From contig JACOUH010000133.1 of the NCBI GenBank assembly GCA_016177925.1, positions 1 to 64,000 on the forward strand: a stretch of DNA of 64,000 nt. The letters are read 5' to 3'. Within the stretch, counting starts at the first letter, position 1. The number at the start of each line of letters is the position of its first letter. Position numbers and translations under genes: made by a program. Below, in pieces: positions 47,928 through 57,400 of this stretch. Under the pieces are notes generated by a model. That model was not told the origin of the DNA, did not search any database, and saw nothing but the letters and a program-made list of their open reading frames with translations. The stretch is from Planctomycetota bacterium (GTDB taxonomy: Bacteria > Planctomycetota > Planctomycetia > Gemmatales > Gemmataceae).

Positions 47928-48992
47928 TCACGGCCGGAGCAGGAGAGCCAGCCCGGGACGCGGTCGCTCGAGCACCTCGCCAATGATGCAGGTTCGGCTC
48001 GCGCTGCGCTTGCGGGCCGCCTCGACGAGGACGTCGGCTTTCTCGGCCTCGATACTCACCAGTAAGCCGCCCGACGTCTGGGCGTCGTAGAAGACCTCCA
48101 GCCGCACCGGATCGGGCTTGCCCTCGACTTGCAGGCCATCGGCGACATACTCGCGGTTGGTGGCACTGGCCCGCGTCAGGTGTCGGCGCTGGACGAGCGG
48201 CTCGACGTCGGGCAAGAGCGGCAAACGCGACAGGTCGATCGCCAGCGTCACGCCGCTGCCCTCGGCCATCTCGAAGGCGTGGCCGGCGAGGCCGAAACCC
48301 GTCACGTCGGTGACGGAGTGAGCGCCGCCGACCTCGACGACGGCGGCGCGGCCGATGGCGTTCAACTGCACCATGCTGGCACAGGCGGCCTCGAGCGTCT
48401 CTTCGGGACAGTCGTTGGCCTTGTGGGCAGTGGTGACGAAGCCGGTGCCAAGCGGCTTGGTCAGCACGAGCCGATCGCCCGGGCGGGCGGTGGCGTTGGT
48501 CCAGATCTTTTGCGGGTGGACAAGGCCGGTCACGGACAGACCGAACTTGATCTCGGCATCGCGCACCGTGTGCCCGCCCAGGACGACGGCGCCGGCCTCC
48601 GTGCAGCGCTCGGCCCCGCCGCGCAGGATCTCGCCGAGCCAGTCGAGGCTGAGCTTATCGTCGGGGTAGCCGACGAGGTTGAGGGCGGTCTTCGGGATAC
48701 CGCCCATCGCGTAGACGTCGGACAGCGCATTCGCCGCGGCAATCTGCCCGTAGACAAACGGGTCGTTGACCACCGGCGGAAAGAAGTCGAGCGTCTGGAC
48801 GAGGGCGATCTCGTCGGTCAGCCGATAGACGCCGGCGTCGTCGTGCGTCTCGGTGCCGACAAGCAGGTTGGGGTCGTTCAGGCGGGTGATGTTGCGCAAG
48901 ACTTGCGCAATGCCCTGCGGGGGCAATTTGCCCGCTCAGCCGGCGCAGGAGGCGTAATCGATCAAACGTTTCTTGCGGCCGAAGAAGAGCAT
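47928..48992 (-). CDS. selD: Selenide, water dikinase, itself a selenoprotein (Sec19)
   Basis: Reading through one in-frame TGA gives a 354-residue SelD. ATG at 48992 has AAAGGA seven bases upstream; the N-terminus reads MLFFGRKKRLIDYASCAG-U-AGKLPPQGIAQ, where the TGA at 48938-48936 sits exactly at the active-site Cys/Sec position of SelD and C16 is the partner Cys. ATP-binding features follow (THDDAGVYRL, TLDFFPPVVNDPFVYGQIAA, GGHTVRDAEIKFGLSVTG, FYDAQTSGGLL). It makes selenophosphate from selenide and ATP for Sec-tRNA. Straight ORF calling begins after the TGA at 48926. A hairpin-forming stretch just after the TGA (GCGGGCAAATTGCCCCCGC) could be the bacterial SECIS. Ends in a terminator at 47752. 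Confidence 0.93.
48917..48938 (-). promoter_or_regulatory. Candidate bacterial SECIS element of selD
   Basis: On the minus strand TGA is followed at once by GCGGGCAAATTGCCCCCGC, which can pair GCGGG with CCCGC, and inside it GGGCAA with TTGCCC. A stem-loop right after the UGA is what SelB needs in bacteria. Confidence 0.6.
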
Positions 48993-49083
48993 GGAACGGT
49001 CCTTTCTCCCACCCCGGTTCCATCCCAGCGCGGGAGAAAAGACCGGACGGCCGAGTCGACCTGGGTGGAGGCGGCGCGGCCGC

Positions 49084-49323
49084 TTACTTGTTCGCGCGAG
49101 CCTCGAGGGTGTCGACCACCCACTGCTCGTCGGGGAACGTACCGGTTTCGAGCTTCGAGTAGACCAGCTTGCCGTTGACGGTCACCTCGAAGCACCCGCC
49201 GCTGGATGGGATCAATTCGAGAGCCTTGATCTTCTGCTTGAAGTTAGTCAACAGTGTGGACGTCAAACTGACGGCCTTCGGTTCGTAGCCTCACATCGAG
49301 CAATACTTGATTGCCACCTTCAT
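49084..49323 (-). CDS. SelW-like (Rdx family) selenoprotein with CxxU motif
   Basis: A 79-residue protein when the TGA at 49293-49291 is read as selenocysteine: MKVAIKYCSM-U-GYEPKAVSLTSTLLTNF, then KALELIPSSGGCFEVTVNGK, YSKLETGTFPDEQWVVDTLE. The CxxU pair (C8, U11) at the end of the first strand and the later GGCFEV and G-x-F-P segments are those of Rdx/SelW proteins, thiol-redox proteins of thioredoxin-like fold. ATG at 49323 has AAAGGAGAGG upstream. It lies 91 bases upstream of selD on the same strand, so the two are likely one operon. Ordinary ORF calling finds only the part after the TGA. Confidence 0.9.
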
Positions 49324-49426
49324 GGCCTCTCCTTTGTCGGAAAAAGAGGACCGTGTCCCCCTCTCCCTCATGGTAGCGGCGCCGACTCGGCGCAACAAGA
49401 CCCGCCCCGTTCCACCCCGCCCGCCC

Positions 49427-49456
49427 TTGACTGTGTACTTGCGTTCACTCTATGAT
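49427..49456 (+). promoter_or_regulatory. Strong sigma70-type promoter of the Y-family polymerase gene
   Basis: -35 TTGACT at 49427-49432, 18-bp spacer, -10 TATGAT at 49451-49456. The ATG at 49452 lies inside the -10 element and cannot be the start codon of a transcript made here. Confidence 0.75.
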
Positions 49457-49502
49457 TGACTGGAGCCTATCTCCCAGCGGTAGGCCAGCGGTGGGGTTGG
49501 GC

Positions 49503-50729
49503 ATGGGCGTTCCTGCGGCGGTGGGCCACCTCGACGCCGACTGTTTCTACATCTCGGCGGAGCGGGTGCGCAACACTTTCCTCCTTGGCAAGCCGGTGGG
49601 CGTCCTGGGCAACCAGGGCGCCTTCGTCATTGCCAAGAGCTACGAGATGAAGGCGGCCGGCGTCAAGACCGGCGACCCCATCTGGGAGGCGATCGTCAAG
49701 TGCCCCCACGGCGTCTACCTGAAGCGCGACTTCCGCTGGTACGAAGTCCTTTCCCGCCTGATGCTCGACGTCGTCCGTGAATTTTCCCCCGAGGTCGAGT
49801 ACTACTCGATCGACGAGTTCTTCTTCCGCGTCCCGAGCGACAGCGAGCGCTCGCTGCAGGAGACTGCCGAAGTGATGCGCCACCGCATCCTGCAGCAGGT
49901 GCGCGTGCCGGTGACGGTCGGCATCGCGCGGAGCAAAACGCTGGCCAAGCTGATCTCCGACCAGGCCAAGCCGTTCGGCGCCCTGGCGCTGGTCGATCCC
50001 GAGGCCGAGCGGGCGCTGCTCGACCGGACGGCGGTGCAGGAAATCTGTGGCATCGGCGAACGGCGAGCGAAGCGCCTCGCCGAGTACAAGGTTTTCACGG
50101 CGCTGGACCTGGCGCTGGCTAATCGCAAACTCATCCGCTCTCTTTTGACGGCTGTCGGCGAGGCACTCTGGTTCGAGCTGAACGGCGACCCGGTGCTGCC
50201 GTTGTACAGTCAGCGTCCGCCGCACAAGATGCTGTCGCGCGGCGGGGCGATCGGCAAGCCGAGCGCCGACTTCAATTACATCTGGGGTTGGCTGGTGCGC
50301 AGCCTGGAGCGACTGATCGAGGAGCTGGAGTACCACCGCGTCTGCGCCGGGCGGCTGGAGACGTGGGTGATGCATTACGATGGGCAGGTCGGCGTCGGCA
50401 AGGTGGAACTGAACGGCCCGACCGATCGCTTCGACCTGTTGCTGGAAGCGGCTCGCCTCGGGTTGCGCAGGGCGTGGCTGCCGCGCCGGACGGTGGCGCG
50501 GCTGAACCTGGTGGCGACGCATTTGCAGTGGCCCGGCTCGGTGCAGCGGGGGCTGTTCGACCCGCCGGCAGAGCGGGCCGAGACCCTGGCGCGGCTGAAG
50601 CGCGAGGTCAACGACCGCTGCGGCCGATTCGCGCTGCGCAGCGGGGCGACCTTGTTCGTCAACGAGTTCTACAAGGACGAGGCGTACTCTTACGAGGTCT
50701 GCGACGTCCGCGGCAAGATATGCTTCTAA
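49503..50729 (+). CDS. Y-family (DinB/UmuC-type) translesion DNA polymerase
   Basis: 408 residues from ATG at 49503. The first catalytic motif is HLDADCFYISAERVRN, the second YYSIDEFFF with the paired acidic residues, and a helix-hairpin-helix part reads VQEICGIGERRAKRLAEYKV; the little-finger domain follows at about 250-370. The longer frame from 49452 is rejected because that ATG is part of the -10 promoter element. Copies DNA across lesions with low fidelity; PolIV/UmuC-like rather than the inactive ImuB type, since the catalytic acids are kept. The next gene on the same strand is its likely companion. Confidence 0.9.
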   Translation: MGVPAAVGHLDADCFYISAERVRNTFLLGKPVGVLGNQGAFVIAKSYEMKAAGVKTGDPIWEAIVKCPHGVYLKRDFRWYEVLSRLMLDVVREFSPEVEYYSIDEFFFRVPSDSERSLQETAEVMRHRILQQVRVPVTVGIARSKTLAKLISDQAKPFGALALVDPEAERALLDRTAVQEICGIGERRAKRLAEYKVFTALDLALANRKLIRSLLTAVGEALWFELNGDPVLPLYSQRPPHKMLSRGGAIGKPSADFNYIWGWLVRSLERLIEELEYHRVCAGRLETWVMHYDGQVGVGKVELNGPTDRFDLLLEAARLGLRRAWLPRRTVARLNLVATHLQWPGSVQRGLFDPPAERAETLARLKREVNDRCGRFALRSGATLFVNEFYKDEAYSYEVCDVRGKICF

Positions 50730-50738
50730 AAGAAATTG

Positions 50739-50878
50739 GCCACAGATGAACACAGATAAACACAGATAGAAGAGAAGATGGAGAGAAGGAGGGTCAAAAG
50801 GTGTTGGCGGAGACCGCTGCCCTTCTACCCTTTTTAGTCCTCTTTCTTCATCTGTGTTTATCTGTGTTCATCTGTGGC
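50739..50878. repeat. 140-bp inverted repeat with CACAGATGAACACAGATAAA arms
   Basis: GCCACAGATGAACACAGATA plus AACACAGAT at the left and the complement ATCTGTGTTTATCTGTGTTC plus ATCTGTGGC at the right, about 80 bases apart. Arms consist of an internal direct repeat ACACAGATRAAC. Much richer in A/T than the rest; no coding potential. Confidence 0.92.
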
Positions 50879-50902
50879 TCATTCTTCTTTTTCAGAGGGG
50901 CC

Positions 50903-51370
50903 ATGTTCGGCGGGATTGCACTATCCTGGAGCGCGTTGCCGCTCGAGGTGCTCGAGCAGGACGAGCTGCGCCGCCGCGTCCACGAACGCGGCGGCGAACG
51001 TGAGGTCCAGTTCCTGTTCCGCGACTACGCGCCGATCCTGCCGGTCTGGCACGAGGGACAGCTGCGGTTGGTAACGTGGGGCAACCGCCGCCGCGACAGC
51101 CGGCGTCTGCCCTGCACCGGCTGGACCTGGCTGGCGACCGTCGAGGCCGGCGGCTGGAGCCGCTGCGACGCCGAGCCGATCGACATCCCGGCGACGATGG
51201 GCCTGGAAAACGGCGTCTGGTATCAGGTCCGCCAGGGCATCCGCGGTCTGCTCGTCCGCGACGAACACGGCGCGGCGCGCGTCTACATGATCTGCGAACC
51301 CGCCAGCTACTACTACCGCGTCATGACGCGCAGTCACTGGATGCCCGTCCTGATCGGCGAGCGTTTCTGA
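50903..51370 (+). CDS. Conserved-looking hypothetical protein next to the polymerase
   Basis: 155 residues from ATG at 50903 (AGAGGGG just before). Not firmly recognised. The string FRDYAPILPVWHEGQLRLVT then WGNRRR, TGWTWLATVEAGGW and the last residues VMTRSHWMPVLIGERF recall the order of blocks in SRAP/HMCES proteins (YedK), which protect abasic sites, but the N-terminal catalytic Cys at position 2 is missing (MFGG), so that link is weak. Location after a translesion polymerase supports a DNA-damage role by inference. Confidence 0.6.
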   Translation: MFGGIALSWSALPLEVLEQDELRRRVHERGGEREVQFLFRDYAPILPVWHEGQLRLVTWGNRRRDSRRLPCTGWTWLATVEAGGWSRCDAEPIDIPATMGLENGVWYQVRQGIRGLLVRDEHGAARVYMICEPASYYYRVMTRSHWMPVLIGERF

Positions 51371-51428
51371 TTGCGACGACCGGAGAAAGGCAACCGTATA
51401 TTCCGTGGTTGTCCTTCTTGGTGTTGCG

Positions 51429-54400
51429 TCAGTCCCAGCGCTTGATCTCCTCGAGCAGGTGCAGCACGTCGTTGCGGCGCTTCTCGAACAGGGCAAACAG
51501 CGCCAGGATCGCGCTGCCCAGGACGATCCCCGACACGTACCACACCCACGTCTGCGTGCGGTCGACCGCCGCGTGCCAGATCATGGCGAAGACGTCCAGG
51601 CACAGGAACGTCAGTCCCATGAACAGGAACGCCCGCACCCGCAGCTGGATGCCCGCCAGCACGCCGAGGACCGACAGCACCGCCAGCACCACCGGCCACA
51701 CCGCCGAATTGCCGACGCCGGCGATGAACAGGTCCGCGGTCGACGACACGTACAGCATGCTCAGCCCGACGTAGCGAAGCGTCAAGCTCTGCTCGCGGCT
51801 GAGCCGGTCCCGGTTGATCTGCTCCGACACGAGCACAATCAGCGCCAGCGGAATGAGCCACATCTGCGGGTGAAGCAGGAACGCGACGTCGAAGTGCAGC
51901 AGCAGCGTCCACAGGCCGAAGTTAGCCGCCAGCGCCGCCAGCAACGCGTAACGGAACGACCGCCGCGACAGGGCGACCAGGATGTACAGGACACTCAGCA
52001 GGAACCACAACAGCGAGTGCCGGTCGTAAGCCGGCGGCAGCTTGCGGAGGTAGTCCAGCAAGGGAGCCAGGCCGGGCGCGGCGCTCTCGGCGGCGTGCGT
52101 CAGGGCCAGCGGCGGGCGCAGCCAGAAGACCAGGATCGGCAGCAGCGGCAGGAACAGGCCGGTCCGCTGCAGGGGGCCCGCCAGCACGCGCAGCCCGCGG
52201 CGCTGGAAGAGTTCGCCCAGGCCGACGCCGACGTACGCCAGAGCCATCACCAGCAGCGTCCAGTATTTCGCGCCCCACTCTCCGAACAGCCCCGGTACAT
52301 TCAGCTTGAGGTGGACGAACAGCAGCACCAGCAGCAACTCGCTCCCGTAGACGTAGAGCGTCCGCCCGTGGGGCAGGTTGCCAACCTGCCTGGGAGAAGA
52401 AGGCAGGTTGGCAACCTGCCCCACGGCGGAGCGAAGGGCGAGGACGATGAGCGCCACAACGGCGAGGACTACCAGCAGCACTTCCAGGACGGTCAGGGGC
52501 GTCTGCTTGCTCACCTTGTCGTAGAGCAGAAACTCCTGGCCGAGTAGTACCAGAAGGACCAGCGGCGCGAGGGCGGCGAGGACCGCGGACGTGCGGACGA
52601 AACAGCCCTGCCAGGCACTCGCCGGCGGGAGCAATCGCCCGAGAAGATCGCGATACGCCACGGCCAGCAGCGTCAGCACGGTCAGGCACGCGGCGCTATG
52701 ATGCAGCCAGCCGGACGCCCCCGGCGCGAGCGGCACCCAGCTCGCCTCGACGCAGCCCACAACGCCCAGGACGAGCGCCGCGTAGCGCAGTTCCGTGACC
52801 CACCGCGGCGGCGCCCGGTCCGCCAGGAAGAAGCACGCGGGCAGGAGCAGGGCGACGGCGACGGGGCCGGCTACACGTCCGCCGGCAGTGGCGAACGACA
52901 GGCACACCCACAGGCTCACGGTCAGGGCGATGCTGGCGAGCGCGGCGACCGTGTGGCGGAACCAGTCGCGCGGGGGCTCCTCATAGAGGCTTGTGGGGAG
53001 TCGGAGGGTTCGCAGAAGGTCGGACAGCCGGGGGACGGCCCAGGCAGCCGCCGTGGTCAGGACGAGGTAACCGGCCAGCGTCAGGCAGGCGGCACGGACA
53101 AACTCCGTGGCGCCCAGCGGCAATGCTTGCAGCAACAACGCGGCGGCCAGCAGCCCCGCGGCGAACAGACCGGCCGGGGCAAACCGCGCCTCCCGATCCC
53201 ACAGGGCCGCGCCCAGGGCCGCCACCGTCAGCAGCAGGGCCGCCCATGCCAGCGCGCCGCCGGCCCGGAAGCTCTCTTCCGCAAAGACCGCTGCGACACC
53301 GGACGCGACCACCGCGCCGACCACCCCCAACGCCAGCCGCACGGCCACGTGCTGGAAGGAGAGCGAGAGCCCCCGGACACGGAAGGGTGGGACGCGCCCC
53401 GACAGCAGGTCCACCAGCGTCCAGGCGAGCGCGCCGAGGGCGAGCGACAGGGCGACGGTCAGGGCCAGCGTGTCCGGCGTGCCTGTGCCCCACGCGACCC
53501 AGACAAGGACACCCGCCAGAGTGAGCAAGATTCCGGAGAGGTAAACGTATCGTTGCTGGCGCAGGCCCAGCGCCAGCCCGGCCGCCATCAGCATCGCCAC
53601 ACACACGGGGCCAGCAGAGGCATACGGGCGAAGCGGGTCGTCCAAGCCGACGCGCAATCCCAGCAGGACCAGTGCCAGCCCAAGTCCCACCGCCCAGTGC
53701 CGCAGGGCAGGCATCGACCACAAGCGGGCGCGGACATCCGTGGCCGCGCGCCGGGCCTGCTCGCGGAGTGCCAGCAGGGCCCGGATGGTTGCCGCAGAGC
53801 CGAGTATGCCCCAGCAGACCGTCAGGACGTGGTAGGGCAACCACCCCGTCGACCAGCGGTTCGCCACGCACGCCGCCAGTACGCCGAGCGAAAGACAGCC
53901 GGTTCCCAGGGCGCTGACGAAGAGTCGCGGCACCCGGCGGGCGCTGAACCAGAGCGCGGCCACGGTCGCGAGCAGGCACGCAGCCCAGCCGATAGGCTCG
54001 CCGAAGCGCGACAAGTGAATCGCCAGCGGGTGACCCGGGGCGAGCACCAGCGCCATCAGCGGGACCGACAGCAGCAGAGCGTTGCCGGCGAGGCCCGCCA
54101 GGGACTGGACACCCAGCAGAGGGATTTTCTCCCTGTGCCAGGACTCCCACACGGAGAAGCGCCGGTCCGCCAGCAGCCAGAGCAGGGCGACCGCGGCAGA
54201 CGCGAGGACGTTGGCCTGGACGAGGACGATCCACAGGCCCGGATTCGCCAGACCCTCCAGGTGGCAGACAGCGAGAGAGGCCGCCAGGTTGACGCCGAAT
54301 CCCGCCGTGAACGCCCAGCGCTCCCGCCGCAGCCAGAAGGCCATGCACGCCCCCGCCGCACTGGCCAGCCCGACCGTCCCTGACGCCCACAGCCAGTCGC

Positions 54401-57400
54401 CGTGAACGAACGCGGCCTTCAGGGCGAGCAGGACCGCCGACAGGCCGAGGCCCGCCACCCAGGCGGACGCCGTCTCCGCCGGCGGGAATGGCGCAAGCAC
54501 GCGGAGCCGCAAGGGCCGGCGTTCGATGAATTGACCCAGCGACCAGAGCAGCGCCTGCCCGGCCAACCCCAGCAGGAAGACGCGGTAGCCCCAGCCGGGG
54601 AAGAGACGCTCGGCGGTGCAGCCGAGCAACCCGGCCGTCACAGCGCCGCCCAGCCCGACACCGTGCCAAGACAGGCATTCGCCCCGTCGCACAAGCCGCA
54701 GAGGTGGGGCGGTCAGTGCGGCGAGCAGGGCCAGCCAGCCGAGCAGGGAGCCGGTTTCCGTCGTCAGCGGTCCCGGCTCACGGGCTGGCGCGGCCAGGAC
54801 CAGCGGAACCAGGCCCAGGCAGAGGACGAGGGCAATCCCGCCGAGTGCCAGGCCGAGCTGGGCGAGCATCAGCGGTCGGGCCGTCTTCGTGGCCGGCATC
54901 TCGCGCCAGGCAGATGTCCACGGGTAGGCGAGCAGCCATGCCAGCGCCCACAGCCCAGCCGCCAGGCTGCCCAGCTGCACAAGGCGCACCGATTGCACCT
55001 CGTCGAGGCGGCCGCCGCCCGTCACCACGGCCAGGGCGTAGCCTCCCACCAGGGCGACGTTCGCCACCAGCCCGCCCGAGAAGGCGTAGCCAGGCGAGCG
55101 CTCGCGCAAGGCGTGTCCGACCAGCCCGAGACAGAGCAAGGCGAGAGGCGTCACGTTACTCGCCACCCAGCCCAGCCGGCGGAACAACGATCCGACGGCG
55201 GGGCCCGATGGGCTCTCTCCCGCGAAACCCAGCGCGGCAACCACTGCGGTCAACAGCAGGACGGGAGCGACCGTGCCGCTGACCACGAGGGCGCGCGTCC
55301 AGCGGCTTACCGGCAGGGCCGTCGGCGCTTCGATGCCCAGCCGGCCCGCCAAGCGTCCGGCCGGCTCGCGCAACCAGAGCAGCGCCGAACAGGCGAGCAG
55401 CGCCAGGCCGAGTCCCCAGCGCACGGCCGTCGCCGTCGCCAACTCGCCGTCCCAGCGGGCCGCCGCGAGGACAGGGACCGTCAGCGCCACGGTCGCCAGG
55501 CCGAGTACGCCGAGCGCGATGCGGTCCCACAGCGTTGCCACCAGCACGAACGCCAGCACGCCGAGGAGCAGCCAGCCGCCGGGGCCTGCGGCGACTCCCC
55601 CGGCGTCGACATCGAGAGGCAGCCCGCGTGGAGTCAACTCGCGCACGATCCCCGGCCACGTCTCCCCGACTGCCAGGACAAGCTGACCGAGTACCACCCC
55701 GGCCAGCACCAGCCGGTCCCACGCCGGCCACGGCGGTTCCAGGAGCGGACGAGCCCGCTCCTGACCACGCAGCGCCAGCCGCAGCCCGACCCACACCAAC
55801 CCGAGCAGCCCCAGCCCCACTCCAAGGGCCTGCAGCGTGCGCGGGTCGCCCAGATCGGCCGGCCCGGTGCCCCACGGCTGGGCCTCGACCCAGCCCGCGG
55901 CGGCCAGCAGCGCTGCCGTACTGAGGGCCGCCTGGAAGGCGGTGAACCACCCCGGCGAGGACTCCATGCAGGAGAACGCCAGCCAGAGCACGGCCAGCCA
56001 CGTCACGTAGCCAGCCAGGACAAGGGGCTCTCCCCATGCGGACGCTCCCATGACTGGAATGCTGATCAGAGAGGTCAGCAAGCCCGCCCGCCCGAGCGGG
56101 CCTCGGAACAGCATATCGATCCGGTCAGGATTCGTGGGGCAGGTTGCCAACCTGCCTGGGAGAAGAGGCAGGTTGGCAACCTGCCCCACGAAGGCGAGAA
56201 ACAGCCGCGCGAGCATCAGGAGGGTTACATGTCCGAGCAAGGCCACCAGCCCGGGGCGCGCGACCCACCCCTCGGGAATGTCCCACACCAGTGCGTGGGT
56301 CAGCCCGGCCCAGAGGAACGCGGCGCCGACCCAGGTGCCGAAGGACCAGCCGTTGACCCACACCAGGAGCCAGGTCGCTGCCGCGAGGATGAACACGGTC
56401 AGCGTGTGACCGGTGCCTTCGGGGAAACCCGGGGCGGACAGGTCGAATAGCAGCGCCAGGGACCCGGCGACCCAAGCGAGGTCGTGACAGGGGGCTGTCA
56501 GCACCTCGTAGCGACAGGCGGCTCGCCTGTCGGGCTGTCGGACTGGGACAGCCGAGCCGGCTGTCCCTACGAGCCCGTGCCACACGGCCAGCGCCGCCAG
56601 GCCCAGCGCCTCGAGGGCCAGCACTACTCCCCACAAGGGCGGTCGCCCCGGCCAGCCCGCGAGCAGTGCCCACAGCGTCGCGGTGAGGAACAGCCCCTGC
56701 CCGGCATAGCTCAGGCTGATGCGCTGCCAGCGCACGTTCGCCAGCAGGGCCGTGACCGCGTACAGCCCACAGACGAGAGCTGCCCGTCCCGGCTCCGAGA
56801 GGCCCTCCGCGCTCACCAGCCAGAGGCTCAGCCCGGCCACCGCGGCGCTCCCCAGCGCCTGGGCGACCGCGTGCTCGCGAAGTCCCCTGCGGGCCAGCAG
56901 TTCAGCCGTCCCGCTCAGCAGCACCACGAGTACCGCCAGGACCGCACCGCTCGCGCCCGAGAAGAGTTCCGCCGCCAGCCTCACGCCGTCTCCGCGCGAC
57001 AGGGCCAGGTTGCCCACGGCGAGGTGGAAGGCGGTCAGGGAGCCCAGGACGAGGCACGGCAGGGCGGCGGCGTGCGCGAGCGGCATGTGCTGGCGGAAGG
57101 CGAGGTAGGTCAGCACCGCCGCGTCGACGGCGCAGACGGCCAGGAGCACGCCCGGGTCAGGCCAGGCCAACGTCACGGCCCCGAGCAGGACTAACATCCC
57201 GGCCAGGGCGACAGCCGTGGACACGGTCCGCAGTCCGCCCAGCGAGGGACTCTCGTCTCCGAAATGGGAGGGCGAGGCTCCTGCCGAGTCGGCAATCGGC
57301 TCGGCAGGAGCCTCGCCCTCCCCTCCGAGGCGTCGTTGCAGCAGCAGCCCGGCCGACAGGACCGGCACGCCGGACACAGCCAGCGGCAGCGCCAGGTACT

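Noticed and set aside
48926-48992. selD being a truncated pseudogene starting after the TGA
   Set aside because: The sequence upstream of the TGA is exactly the conserved SelD N-terminus with a good ribosome site, and a second Sec-type gene is adjacent.
50903-51370. Firm SRAP/HMCES (YedK) annotation
   Set aside because: The order of some blocks is similar, but the essential Cys at position 2 is lacking and the core motifs are not clear.
52698-56450. Long plus-strand ORFs (561 and 682 residues) within the giant membrane gene
   Set aside because: Gln/Arg/Pro-rich antisense shadows of a Leu/Ala/Gly-rich membrane protein.
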